DNA of 64,000 nucleotides from Dyadobacter sp. LHD-138 (GTDB lineage Bacteria; Bacteroidota; Bacteroidia; Cytophagales; Spirosomataceae): the NCBI RefSeq assembly GCF_030929615.1, contig NZ_JAVFVU010000019.1, forward strand, positions 18,228 through 82,227, written 5' to 3'. A model generated the notes under the pieces. It was not told the origin of the DNA and searched no databases. It saw nothing but the letters and a program-made list of their open reading frames with translations. This document shows, in pieces, positions 9,884-19,232 of this stretch (positions are counted from its first letter, which is position 1; each line of letters starts with the position of its first letter). The position numbers were made by a program, and so were the translations under genes.

Positions 9884-10760
9884 AAGATTAAAGAGGTTAA
9901 GTTTTAGGGAAAAAATAAGTTTAAAGATAAAAGCGTCAACACTGAGCGTGCCCCTTTTCAAAAGTTGACTTCTTTGGTTTATAAACGATAAAAATTTAGT
10001 TGCTGGTCGAAGCTATGATTTACAGTTTTGGCCTACCCGGTTTCGTCTTTCGAAGGTATTTAAAATCGAGAATCCTGTTGATAAACGCATTGCTCGTACC
10101 AGGAATAATTCCAGAGCATATTTTATTGACGGGTTAAAAGGGAGGGGATTAACAGATTTATGAAAGAGAGAAGTACCCGTTTGATACTGTATTTTGCGGT
10201 TTCAAATACACTGAATTTCCTGTTTAGGAACTGGGTATTTTTAAGTGCTTTTGGGGCTTGAACTTTAATTTTGCATTGTTTTGCCGTTTAATAAGTGACG
10301 AAGTAATTTGATATAAATTTGTACAATTAAATATATCTTTATTGTAGTATTTGTCTCAAAAGGATAATACATCATGAAAGCATCCCCTTCAATCTTAACT
10401 ACTCAAACCTATGAAAGCTCTTCAGTTCAATCCAGGAAATCCACCTCGGTATCGATTTCTTCGCCCTGACAATTGTTACGCCAAATCTTCGTGATTTAAG
10501 GGTGATTTAAATTTTCGGAAAAATATTCTTCATGCTTTTACATAACAATGCTATTTCCAGGGACGAGGATTTTCTTGCCTGGGAAGATGGAGCTGTTTGT
10601 TACGATATAGATTTGTACAGTTGATCGTATAAACATAATCGTTCGTATATGTTTGCTTGGCTATTTAGGAAACCAGCCTTCCTTGTCAACCCTTTTTATA
10701 TATGGATACGCAAATCTGAAAGCTTCATGTCAATAAAGAATACCGGGAAGTAATGCATAT
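9884..10760. other. Gene-poor stretch, probably decayed DNA
   Basis: 877 bp with no frame longer than a few dozen codons that resembles a known protein. One short ATG frame (10374-10469) is listed separately. The stretch leads into the broken PAS-LuxR gene, so it is likely remnant coding DNA. Confidence 0.5.
10374..10469 (+). CDS. Possible 31-aa Ser/Thr-rich peptide
   Basis: ATG at 10374, preceded by AAAAGGATAATACATC (purine-rich, possible ribosome site) and, 53 bp further up, a perfect TAAATTTG promoter element (10314-10321). The peptide begins MKASPSILTTQTYESSSVQS and ends in ISSP; almost half the residues are Ser or Thr. It has no signal peptide and no double-Gly leader. It may be a real small peptide, perhaps a precursor, or only the 5' remnant of a lost gene. 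Confidence 0.25.
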   Translation: MKASPSILTTQTYESSSVQSRKSTSVSISSP

Positions 10761-11159
10761 GTGCAAAGTTATGCGGATGAACCGGAAACAGACAGTTTTG
10801 AGAATCCGGCATTTATCTGGAAGGTTCTTCAGGATATTCCGTCATCAAGTAGGCCTCATTACAAATTTAGCTATGATTACCGGATCTTGAAACCGGACGG
10901 AAAGGTCGTAAGGGTTTTAGTTCAAAATGCTGTTTTACAGCAGGATAGTAAGGTGGATGTCACGCATTTACTGGGCGTCTGCAATGACATCACGCAGTGG
11001 AAAAGAAATGGGACCCAGCTTGCTGCTCTCACTTCAGTGATGGACAAGAAATTTTCCCTTTTCAGCTCAGATAGCACCACGGCCATTAAGCCTGAAATAA
11101 TCCTGAGCAAACGTGAACTGGAAATTGTAAAACTAATGGGTGGGGAGATGAGTCGGTAG
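10761..11159 (+). pseudogene. Remnant of a PAS-LuxR transcriptional regulator
   Basis: An open frame (GTG at 10761) encodes the end of a PAS fold: PHYKFSYDYRILKPDGKVVRVLVQ, then LLGVCNDITQWKR, and finally the first helix of a LuxR-type helix-turn-helix, LSKRELEIVKLMGGEMSR, cut by TAG at 11157. The rest of the DNA-binding domain is missing and the following sequence does not restore it convincingly (only S-C-E-I resembles the next positions). The start of the PAS domain may lie upstream in another frame (VNKEYREVM near 10730). I read it as a decayed gene. Confidence 0.6.
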
Positions 11160-11417
11160 TCTTGTGAAATTTCATTAAAGAAAAAGCGTATGTTAGTATC
11201 AGATTTAACAAAAGGACCATCCGTTATCCAAATAAAAAACATAACTTCAATGACGCAACTCACCGTTATATCTGCTCCACGTTTCCCATAGTAGAACGCA
11301 CTTGATTTCTTGAATGGAACGAGCAGGACCATGTCAGGTGTTGGACCAATACAAATTTTACCAGTGCATTTCATGTTTTTCCACCAGATCAAAAAAACAG
11401 TTATAAAATAACCAACC

Positions 11418-11867
11418 ATGGCTACACAAATCACTCCGCATTTCACGATGGAAGAGATGCTTACGAGCCAAACCGCGATCAGGTTTAGGTATAGCGAACA
11501 ATTTACTCCTCCCAACAACGTGAAACAAAGCTTAACGGCGCTTTGTCAGCATGTATTGGAACCGATTCGCGTGGCTCTTGCTAAGCCAATTCGGGTGTCA
11601 AGCGGATATCGATGTCTACGAGTAAACACTAAAATCGGCGGAGCGCGAAACAGTCAGCATATAGATGGAGAAGCTGCCGATATTCAGGTACTTAGTATGA
11701 CGGTAGAGGAATTATACCAATTTATCAAGGCCGGGAACTTTCCCTATGACCAGCTCATACAGGAATTCGATTCATGGGTGCATGTTTCATTCGGGCCAAG
11801 AAACAGAAGGCAGTCGCTCAGAGCGGTAAAGCTTGGGAATGGTCACACCAAATATTTACCCGGGTAA
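11418..11867 (+). CDS. M15-type D-alanyl-D-alanine peptidase (small, endolysin-like)
   Basis: 149 residues, a stand-alone peptidase M15A-like domain. The sequence begins with the FTMEEMLTSQTA recognition helix common in phage and Bacteroidota M15A proteins, followed by PIRVSSGYRC, the zinc-ligand element SQHIDGEAADIQ (His and Asp) and WVHVSF with the third ligand His. No signal peptide is visible, so it is either cytoplasmic until released or exported by another route. Such proteins are often phage lysins; here it lies in an otherwise chromosomal segment beside decayed DNA, so it may be a phage relic. Confidence 0.8.
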   Translation: MATQITPHFTMEEMLTSQTAIRFRYSEQFTPPNNVKQSLTALCQHVLEPIRVALAKPIRVSSGYRCLRVNTKIGGARNSQHIDGEAADIQVLSMTVEELYQFIKAGNFPYDQLIQEFDSWVHVSFGPRNRRQSLRAVKLGNGHTKYLPG

Positions 11868-11991
11868 GTCTCCTTGCATTCACTCTTGCTTTGGTAATAA
11901 TACATCATTGACTAGTGGTAGCGGTTCTTTAACAAGTTCATACTTTAGCTCAACTGGTATTTTGGCCTTTTACTAAAAAACAATTCGTATC

Positions 11992-13134
11992 ATGAACCTC
12001 CTTGACATCCCCATCGTATCCACTGCAATCGCCATAGTTATTAGCTGGGCGCTGTATGCCTTGTTTTGCAGTTATGTTCACGAGGCCCTGGTGCAGATCA
12101 AGGCGGAGCGTGGCCGGTTTATGAAGAATTATCTCTACTTACAATTGATGGATAATGCTAATGGAATTAACTGGGCCGAAAAACTTTATTCGCATGGAAC
12201 AATTGATCTGCTGAGCCGCGATCCGAAGAAACCTACCAATGATATTTCTCCAAGATTATTTGCTGAAACCTTAATAGAGGTGGTGGGGAGTTCTCAGTTG
12301 GTACAAAATCGGGTTGAAGAATTAAAAAATGAAAAGTGGGTAGTTTCCTACAAGTCTAAGGTTCTCAGTGATTTCAAGTTTGGTACGCAGATATTAAATC
12401 CCAGTGATCTGGTATCACTTTTTAGGCAGGCCATGCATAGCGCCGAATTAAAAACGCTCCCTGGAAAAGACGGTGAAGCATTCAACGAAGCAGAACTTTA
12501 CGGCCATTTAACCGAGTACCTGGAAAACTGGTTTGGAGAACTGACCGGGCGTCTCACGTTATGGTACAAAAAGAAAACCCGGGAAAGATTATTCTACCTT
12601 GGCGTACTGATCGGGATCATTATTAATGTGGATAGTCTTCAGCTCTTTTCTTTTTACGAAGAGAACCCGGTGGCGAAGGCAGCCATAATCCAGTATTACG
12701 AAGATCATCCGGAAATATTCCTGCCTGACCAGGATAGCGCCACCGATCTGGCGGGCGAAAGGCGTGTACCGCAAACCGTTCCGGAGTCTGCAGGCGTCAC
12801 TACGGGTATTATACGGAACAGTGCCGACAGTACAAAACTGGATAGTCTTGTAAAAACAAAGCGGTCTGAAAACTCTATAGAAAATTCAAAAGCAATGGCT
12901 GGAGAGGACAGCCTCGATGTTTCAACGATCCGATTAATAAAATCGATGGACAGTCTTATTGTTTCCTCAAAATTACCCGTGGGATGGAAGTATAATTTGA
13001 TTGTAAGAAGAGCTGAAATGGATTGGGGAGACTACTTGCTGAAGATATTAGGGATCCTGATCTCAGGGTTTGCGGCCAGTTTCGGCGCACCATTTTGGTT
13101 TGATTTATTGAAAAAAGCGACCTCCAAAATCTAA
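11992..13134 (+). CDS. Conserved integral membrane protein of unknown function
   Basis: 380 residues. One membrane helix at about residues 9-28, a long soluble helical region, a second helix at about 203-220 preceded by LWYKKKTRERL and containing NVDSLQLF, and a third near the C-terminus (about 349-368) with GAPFWFDLL. From memory the combination of WY-basic-T, NVDS and GAPFWFDLL marks a widespread uncharacterised bacterial membrane family. The segment 235-330 is variable and Ser/Asp-rich. Eleven base pairs separate it from the amidohydrolase gene, so they are co-transcribed and probably act together. Confidence 0.75.
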   Translation: MNLLDIPIVSTAIAIVISWALYALFCSYVHEALVQIKAERGRFMKNYLYLQLMDNANGINWAEKLYSHGTIDLLSRDPKKPTNDISPRLFAETLIEVVGSSQLVQNRVEELKNEKWVVSYKSKVLSDFKFGTQILNPSDLVSLFRQAMHSAELKTLPGKDGEAFNEAELYGHLTEYLENWFGELTGRLTLWYKKKTRERLFYLGVLIGIIINVDSLQLFSFYEENPVAKAAIIQYYEDHPEIFLPDQDSATDLAGERRVPQTVPESAGVTTGIIRNSADSTKLDSLVKTKRSENSIENSKAMAGEDSLDVSTIRLIKSMDSLIVSSKLPVGWKYNLIVRRAEMDWGDYLLKILGILISGFAASFGAPFWFDLLKKATSKI

Positions 13135-13145
13135 AAATTGAAGCC

Positions 13146-14420
13146 ATGCAATTCTTTAATGTTCATAGCCACGTTTTTAATATCCGGAATGCTCCGAAGA
13201 ACTTTCTTAGTCTGTTTCTTCCGGATGTCGCCGCGAATCTCATTGATAAGTTAACAAACACGGATGTAGGATCAACCGCTTTTGGTTTTCTCTTGTCAAA
13301 ATTCGGTGGTAACCTGGGTAAAAGGTATGCCAGTTTTTTACAAGTTGGAAAAAGCCGGAATCAACGGGAAATTTTCGAAACTTTAAGAAAGCAATATGAC
13401 GATCCGCATTTGAAAATTGTGGCCCTGACCATGTACATGGAAAAATGCGGAGCGGGCCCATCCGATACGGGATATGAAGGTCAATTAGAAGGCATCCTTG
13501 AAGTGAAAAAGGAAAATCCAGACAATCTGCTCGTCTTTTTAGGCATTGATCCGCGATGGAAAAGTACGGGTAGGGAATTGAAAGAGACGGTCGAACGGTA
13601 TTTTGAAAATAAAATTCATGTTAATGCCGAGCGCTCGGTATATCCTTTTGTGGGTTTAAAAATCTATCCAAGCCTGGGTTTTTATGCCTTTGATGAAAAA
13701 CTAAAAGAAACCTTTGAGTGGGCTGCAGAAAAAGGCGTGCCTGTTTTGAGCCATTGTAGTTACCTTGGAGGGATCTACTCGAATGATACCAACCATGTTA
13801 ACAGCAGCCTTAACCCATTGGATGTTTACAGCGGTCAGCAATATTCCGTGAATTTTGGACCAGGTACCCCGCCGCCGGTACCCGATCAATCATGGAATTT
13901 TTTTAAATGGATCTTAGGTCAAACGGATAATTTGCGGAACCTAAATACCTGTTCGTATTTTTTGGAACCTGCCAGTTACCGGACGCTCGTGGATTACTTC
14001 TCAAAAAAGGAAAAACCGTTAAAGATCTGCCTGGCTCATTTTGGTGGAGAGGATCATGTTTTAAATGAATTTAATGGGAATGCGGCGGGTCCCATTGTTG
14101 GGATGGTTCAACAGAACTGGTGTGCCCAGATTAAGGATCTTATCACGAAGTATCCTAATGTTTACACGGATATTGCTTATGCGGTTGGCAACCCGAAGAC
14201 TCATAATGCATTTCTGAATGATTTGAGTGGCCCCAAATTAAAATCAAAGATGATGTTTGGTACTGATTTTTTTATGACAGAGCGGGTTCTGCCGGAAAAG
14301 GATGATTATGCGACTTTTAAAAAGACCGCACTGGCCCGGCAGGTAGGAACAAGTAATGCCTGGGAAATCATGGCATCGCAGAATGTACAGGCTTTTTTGG
14401 CGAGCGCATATTACCCCTGA
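13146..14420 (+). CDS. Amidohydrolase family metal-dependent hydrolase
   Basis: 424 residues. The N-terminal metal motif is NVHSHVF (His-x-His on strand 1). Downstream metal or catalytic positions follow the amidohydrolase-2 (TIM-barrel) pattern: VGLKIYPSLGF (Lys), VLSHCSYLGG (His), ICLAHFGGEDH (His) and MMFGTDFF (Asp). The substrate cannot be told; members of this class decarboxylate or hydrolyse ring or ester compounds. It is the second gene of a two-gene unit with the membrane protein before it. A soluble cytoplasmic location is likely. Confidence 0.8.
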   Translation: MQFFNVHSHVFNIRNAPKNFLSLFLPDVAANLIDKLTNTDVGSTAFGFLLSKFGGNLGKRYASFLQVGKSRNQREIFETLRKQYDDPHLKIVALTMYMEKCGAGPSDTGYEGQLEGILEVKKENPDNLLVFLGIDPRWKSTGRELKETVERYFENKIHVNAERSVYPFVGLKIYPSLGFYAFDEKLKETFEWAAEKGVPVLSHCSYLGGIYSNDTNHVNSSLNPLDVYSGQQYSVNFGPGTPPPVPDQSWNFFKWILGQTDNLRNLNTCSYFLEPASYRTLVDYFSKKEKPLKICLAHFGGEDHVLNEFNGNAAGPIVGMVQQNWCAQIKDLITKYPNVYTDIAYAVGNPKTHNAFLNDLSGPKLKSKMMFGTDFFMTERVLPEKDDYATFKKTALARQVGTSNAWEIMASQNVQAFLASAYYP

Positions 14421-14562
14421 TTCAAGTCCAGGCAGTAACTTTCCGCTGCCTGATTCAATGTTTACATGAATATCGTTTTTTGAAAAACATGAACAGGACC
14501 CTGGCATGATTATATTTGCTCCCAAACCACACGCAAAATAATCACGCAAACGGGAGCCCTAC

Positions 14563-15480
14563 ATGAAACAAATTAAATTCATCTTCGAACTATTAGCGGA
14601 AAGTTTTACTGAATTCATGAATGATAATGGCCTGAAACTTAGTGCGGCCTTGTCGTATTACACCGTGTTTTCGCTGGCGCCGATGTTGCTTGTGATCATT
14701 TCGGTATGCAGTCTGTTTTTTGGGCGTGATGCCATTCAGGGTGAATTGTTTGACCAGATCCGCGGATTGGTAGGAGATAATGCCGCCGCTCAGTTACAGG
14801 AAATTTTAAAAAACGCGCAGGTTTCTAACAAATCCGATGTTGCTGCGGTGATAGGTCTCGGCACTTTGTTGCTGGGAGCCACCGGGGTTTTTGCCGAAAT
14901 TCAGGATTCAATCAATTACATATGGTCGATAAAGGCAAAACCAAAGAAAGGCTGGCTGCAATATCTGAAAAACAGGCTGCTGTCGTTTTCGATCATTCTT
15001 ACGCTGGGGTTCCTGCTGCTGGTTTCGCTGGGTGTCAATGCGATGGTGGATATTCTCAGCTCGCAGCTCGCGAAGTATTTTTCCGAAGCTTCTGTTATCC
15101 TGTTTTATATCGTGAACCTGGCCATTGTTCTGGCTATTATCACGGCACTTTTTACCGTTATTTTCAAAGTTCTTCCCGATGGTTATTTACGTTGGAAGGA
15201 ATGTCTGGTAGGCGCAGGATTTACCGCAACGCTGTTTCTGATTGGTAAATTTGTGATCAGTTTTTACATCGGAAAAGCGGATTTGGGCGCTACGTATGGC
15301 ACTTCTGCATCGATCGTCATCCTGCTTACCTGGGTATATTATTCCTCCATTATCCTCTATTTTGGGGCCGAATTTACAAAGGTTTATGCCAAACTGGATG
15401 GTATCGCAATTGCCCCGAATGCGCAGGCAGTTCTGGTGATCAGAAAGGAAATTGATAAAGAAACGGGCAAAGTGATTTAA
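14563..15480 (+). CDS. YihY/BrkB family inner-membrane protein
   Basis: 305 residues with about six membrane helices. The family signature is clear: LKLSAALSYYTVFSLAPMLLV at the first helix, then LFFGRDAIQGELFDQIRGLVG, TGVFAEIQDSINYIWSIK, and near the end YGTSASIVILLTWVYYSS and ILYFGAEFTKVYA. The family was once called RNase BN by error; it is now only known as a membrane protein that may act in transport. The gene is monocistronic, with a TATATTTG element about 45 bp upstream of the start. Confidence 0.9.
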   Translation: MKQIKFIFELLAESFTEFMNDNGLKLSAALSYYTVFSLAPMLLVIISVCSLFFGRDAIQGELFDQIRGLVGDNAAAQLQEILKNAQVSNKSDVAAVIGLGTLLLGATGVFAEIQDSINYIWSIKAKPKKGWLQYLKNRLLSFSIILTLGFLLLVSLGVNAMVDILSSQLAKYFSEASVILFYIVNLAIVLAIITALFTVIFKVLPDGYLRWKECLVGAGFTATLFLIGKFVISFYIGKADLGATYGTSASIVILLTWVYYSSIILYFGAEFTKVYAKLDGIAIAPNAQAVLVIRKEIDKETGKVI

Positions 15481-15565
15481 CCAATACCTGGTTGCTACAA
15501 TCATAAACAAAAATCCCTGACCGGCTAGCGATCAGGAATTTTTGTTTATAATGATTTCTTATTCG

Positions 15566-17332
15566 TTACCGGATCACTAATTCAAACGGCATTCTGGTTT
15601 GCATGCCGCCCATATTCATTAGTTTTTTGTACATTTTAACATAAGAAGAAAGCTCTCCAAGATTTTTGTTCATCGCTTTTTCTTCGGATCCGCCAATAAA
15701 TCTTTCGATTAAATCTTCAATTGGTCGTTTCTTTTCAGGGTAATAACGAACGCGATAGTCACCTTCTTTTAATTTAGCGGCTTTTGCGGCTATTTTGATG
15801 GCATCGTCAACGCCTCCGAGTACGTCAACCAGTCCGTTGGCTTTGGCCTCAACACCCGACCAAACACGTCCCTGAGCAAGACTTCTTAATTTTTCAACGG
15901 GCATTTTTCTGCCGGCTGCCGCTTTTTTCGTGAAAGAGTCATAACCTTCATTAACACTTTTCTGGATCATGGATTTTTCAAAATCGGTCATGTCGCGTGT
16001 CGTGGTTGGCCAGTCAGCGTGCGGACTGGTTTTTACCGCATCAAAGGTCACGCCCAACTTATTGTTCATGAAATCTTTCACATTGAAAATAAGACCAAAA
16101 ATCCCAATGGAACCCGTGATGGTGTTAGGTTGTGCAACAATCGTATCGCAACCCATCGCCATATAATATCCTCCCGAGGCAGCTACGTCAGACATCGAAG
16201 CGATCACCGGTTTTTTCTTCGCCGTAAGCTGGATTTCACGCCACATCACATCAGATGCCAGCGCGCTTCCGCCCGGAGAATTGATACGGATGACAATGGC
16301 TTTGATTTTGTCATTGTCACGCACTTTTTTCAGTTCCTTCACAAAATCATCCGAGCCGATTGACTCATCACTTCCTTTGCCGGAATTAATTTCACCTTCG
16401 GCTACCAAAACGCCGATACGGTTATTAAAATCGCCTTCTTCCGGCGTTACATCCGATTGGAGATACTTGTCAACACCAACGTAAGAAATATTGTCGTCTT
16501 CCTTGATGCTCAGGCTTTTTTTGATACTTCCTTCGAATTCGTCCCAATAACCAAGGTTTGTCACGAGTTTGTTTGAAAGTGCAGCCTGTGGATTATCAAT
16601 CGTTAAAGAATCTGCAAAACGTTTCAGCGCGTCAGTAGGGATGTTGCGGGAATTGGAAATATTGGTCAGGAAGTTGCCATAAATAGCTCCGATCAGTTCA
16701 GAAGATTGTTTTTTGCTAGCCTCGCTCATATCCTGACGGGAAAACATTTCAATAGCACTTTTGAACTCGCCGACACGGAAAACTTCCGGTTTTATTTCAA
16801 GTTTATCAAACGTTCCTTTGAAAAAGCTGTATTCGGCCGACATCCCGTTCCACTCGATACCACCGGCTGGATTCAGGTAAATTTTATCAGCCACAGATGC
16901 CAAATAATATCCTTTTTCAGAATACGATTCGCCATAGGTAACAACAAATTTCTTAGACTTTTTGAATTCAAGAAGCTGGTTTCTGATCTCTTCCAGTGTT
17001 GCCCAACCCGCTTGTGGGCCTTCTGTTTTTAAATAGATACCTTTTATTTTGCTGTCATGCTGGGCACTTTTCAACGCCTCAACAATGTCTTTCAACCCTG
17101 TTACATTTTCATTGCCGGTAAAAGGACCGCCCAGATCCGATAGCGGATTTTCAACACCCACTTCCTGGATCGGTTTATTCAGATCGAGTTTCAGGATTGA
17201 TTTGTCTTCAACAACCACTTTTTCATCGGATGAAAAAGCGGATCCGATACCTGCGAGGATCACAAAGGACAGGAAAATGAAAATAAAAATGCCGACCAGC
17301 GTTGCGAAGACATACTTAAGGAACTGTAACAT
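15566..17332 (-). CDS. sppA: Signal peptide peptidase SppA, long (67K) type
   Basis: I take the ATG at 17332 (588 residues) because the membrane anchor MLQFLKYVFATLVGIFIF begins there; the frame stays open for five more codons. It has the two tandem S49 domains of long SppA. The Ser nucleophile is in VAASGGYYMAMG followed by ITGSIGIF in the C-terminal half, and the Lys base is expected in the N-terminal half near GESYSEKGYYLAS. It cleaves leftover signal peptides in the membrane. Convergent with the YihY-type gene. Confidence 0.92.
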   Translation of the reverse strand: MLQFLKYVFATLVGIFIFIFLSFVILAGIGSAFSSDEKVVVEDKSILKLDLNKPIQEVGVENPLSDLGGPFTGNENVTGLKDIVEALKSAQHDSKIKGIYLKTEGPQAGWATLEEIRNQLLEFKKSKKFVVTYGESYSEKGYYLASVADKIYLNPAGGIEWNGMSAEYSFFKGTFDKLEIKPEVFRVGEFKSAIEMFSRQDMSEASKKQSSELIGAIYGNFLTNISNSRNIPTDALKRFADSLTIDNPQAALSNKLVTNLGYWDEFEGSIKKSLSIKEDDNISYVGVDKYLQSDVTPEEGDFNNRIGVLVAEGEINSGKGSDESIGSDDFVKELKKVRDNDKIKAIVIRINSPGGSALASDVMWREIQLTAKKKPVIASMSDVAASGGYYMAMGCDTIVAQPNTITGSIGIFGLIFNVKDFMNNKLGVTFDAVKTSPHADWPTTTRDMTDFEKSMIQKSVNEGYDSFTKKAAAGRKMPVEKLRSLAQGRVWSGVEAKANGLVDVLGGVDDAIKIAAKAAKLKEGDYRVRYYPEKKRPIEDLIERFIGGSEEKAMNKNLGELSSYVKMYKKLMNMGGMQTRMPFELVIR

Positions 17333-17542
17333 ACGGATATATAGCAATGAGTTTAAAATTCAGAGATATGGTGTTAACAAAATTAACTATTTATTATGCC
17401 AGATCGTGTATGAAATAATGTTCGAAGGTAATTTTAGCGAAATGAGTGGTAAAATTTCTATGTCAATTTTTTTTTCTATTTATTTACCGCAAGTCCTCAG
17501 AGAAGCTCTATCGGATTCTTTATTTTTGTATAAAATACGGTA

Positions 17543-18046
17543 ATGAAAAAAACATTGATACTTGTGCGCCATGCCGCAGCCGAAGACCAGAAACTCATGG
17601 TTCGGGATTTTGAACGGGAATTACTTGGAAAAGGGAAAACCGACGCTTCTGCAATGGGACGGTGGCTTGTGAGTAAAAATATAAATCCGGACCGTTTTGT
17701 TTCCAGCGCTGCTGCGCGTGCCCACCAGACTGCCGTGATTATGGCCGATCAGCTGCAATTTCAGGCGGGATCAATTGTTTTGGAGGACTTTTTATACGAT
17801 GGAGGCCCGCGTGGCTATCTGAGCGTGGTGAATGCGATACCAAGTGAAAGCCAGGTCGTGGCTTTGTTCGGGCATAATCCGGACATCACTTATTTCGCTG
17901 AATATCTTTCTGGTAAGGATCTTGACTCGATGTCAAAATGCAGCCTTGTGATCATTGAATTTGAAAATCTGGAATGGGCTGAAATCTCTGCCAAAACCGG
18001 AAAATTTGTTTTATACATGTCCCCAAGAGAACTTCGGGAATCTTAA
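17543..18046 (+). CDS. sixA: SixA-type histidine phosphatase
   Basis: 167 residues of the histidine phosphatase superfamily. Catalytic His in the LVRHAAAED motif near the start, the second Arg in SSAAARAHQTA, and the other catalytic His in LFGHNPD. SixA removes phosphate from phosphohistidine on phosphorelay (HPt) proteins; in Bacteroidota the substrate is unknown. TATTTTTG at 17521-17528 resembles a promoter -7 element but no good -33 element is present. The next small gene starts five bp after its stop. Confidence 0.88.
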   Translation: MKKTLILVRHAAAEDQKLMVRDFERELLGKGKTDASAMGRWLVSKNINPDRFVSSAAARAHQTAVIMADQLQFQAGSIVLEDFLYDGGPRGYLSVVNAIPSESQVVALFGHNPDITYFAEYLSGKDLDSMSKCSLVIIEFENLEWAEISAKTGKFVLYMSPRELRES

Positions 18047-18051
18047 TACTA

Positions 18052-18255
18052 ATGGAAAAGCCAAACCGAAACCGTCGGATCTTTATAATCGTATTTATAC
18101 TTTTCGTTTCGCTTTTTGTCTACATTTCCTATGACATGGCGAGCAGGACAACAGCCCCGTGGAACAAACCAAAACAGCTTGACCGGGCTTTGCCGGGAGA
18201 CCTGCCAAAAGCAGATACATTGGGGCTGGACTCCCTGTTGAACGAAGTTAAATAA
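18052..18255 (+). CDS. Small single-pass membrane protein
   Basis: 67 residues: a basic N-terminus, one membrane helix (about residues 9-25, FIIVFILFVSLFVYISY), then a Pro/Asp-rich tail ending LDSLLNEVK. Its start is five bp downstream of sixA, so the two form an operon. No function known. The gene ends one base before the convergent recombinase gene. Confidence 0.65.
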   Translation: MEKPNRNRRIFIIVFILFVSLFVYISYDMASRTTAPWNKPKQLDRALPGDLPKADTLGLDSLLNEVK

Positions 18256-19152
18256 TTAAGATCTGGGATGAAATTCTGTGATGATCTGCCGTAAATAATC
18301 ACGGTCCAGATGGGTGTAAATTTCTGTGGTTGTGATGGATTCGTGGCCCAGCATTTCCTGAACGGCGCGCAAACTAGCGCCGCCTTCAATCAGGTGCGTG
18401 GCAAAGGAATGCCGGAACGTATGCGGACTTACATTCTTGGAAATTCCAGCTTTTTCGGCTACATCTTTGATGATCAGGAACACCATAACCCGTGAAAGCT
18501 GGCCGCCACGCCTGTTTAAGAAGAGAATGTCTTCGCTGTCTTTTTTTACCTCGATCTCGCTGCGAACATGGTCCAGATAGAGCTGTGTGTATTTAATGGC
18601 CTCTTTTCCAATGGGGACGAGCCTTACCTTGTCGCCTTTTCCCAGGATGCGGATAAATCCAATGTCAAAATAACAGAAAGTAAGCTGCAAGCCGACTAAC
18701 TCTGAAACCCGGAGTCCGGAGCTATACAAAACTTCGATGATTGCCCTGTTACGGGTTCCCTCCGGTGTGGAATGATCGATGGATTGAAGCATTTGCTCGA
18801 TTTCTTCATAAGAAAGTACGTCGGGAAGTTTGCGTGGCAAACGCGGCGCTTCAATCAATTCCGTGGGATCTTCCGTAATTTCATTTTCAAGTAAAAGGTA
18901 TTTATAAAACGCTTTAATGCCGGAAAGCATCCTCGCTTGTGTGTGTGCCGACAAACCCAGATCGGACAAATATTTTAAAAATGCGAGTAAATGTTCCTCT
19001 TTTATGTCAACGGGAGAGAGGTTTATTGCTGCCAATTCAAGATATTCAGCAAGTTTTTCCGTGTCCCGGACGTAAGCCTGGACCGAATTGTCGGAAAATG
19101 ACCTTTCCAGGCGGAGATAATTTTTAAAATGTTTGATGTAGCTTTGCCACAT
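18256..19152 (-). CDS. xerD: Tyrosine recombinase XerD type
   Basis: 298 residues, the standard Xer length. N-terminal SAM-like domain (about residues 1-90), then the catalytic domain with Arg in SSGLRVSELVGL, Lys in ILGKGDKVRLVPI, His-x-x-Arg in HTFRHSFATHL, His in LGHESITTTEIYTH and the Tyr nucleophile in that last element. Xer proteins resolve chromosome dimers at dif in the terminus; the tidy single copy next to housekeeping genes supports that rather than a phage integrase. Divergent from aroQ. Confidence 0.92.
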   Translation of the reverse strand: MWQSYIKHFKNYLRLERSFSDNSVQAYVRDTEKLAEYLELAAINLSPVDIKEEHLLAFLKYLSDLGLSAHTQARMLSGIKAFYKYLLLENEITEDPTELIEAPRLPRKLPDVLSYEEIEQMLQSIDHSTPEGTRNRAIIEVLYSSGLRVSELVGLQLTFCYFDIGFIRILGKGDKVRLVPIGKEAIKYTQLYLDHVRSEIEVKKDSEDILFLNRRGGQLSRVMVFLIIKDVAEKAGISKNVSPHTFRHSFATHLIEGGASLRAVQEMLGHESITTTEIYTHLDRDYLRQIITEFHPRS

Positions 19153-19232
19153 AGTCAGACTGGTGAATTCCTGATGGGTGAATGTTAGTTCACAAATTGT
19201 TTTATCATGTAAATGTAAGGCCCGATCCTTGT

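Noticed and set aside
11418..11867. M15 peptidase as part of the 41-kb prophage
   Set aside because: It lies about 10.6 kb outside the left att site, beyond several housekeeping genes.
18256..19152. Second phage integrase near the tRNA
   Set aside because: Length, motifs and housekeeping context fit XerD; all catalytic residues are present and no att repeat lies nearby.
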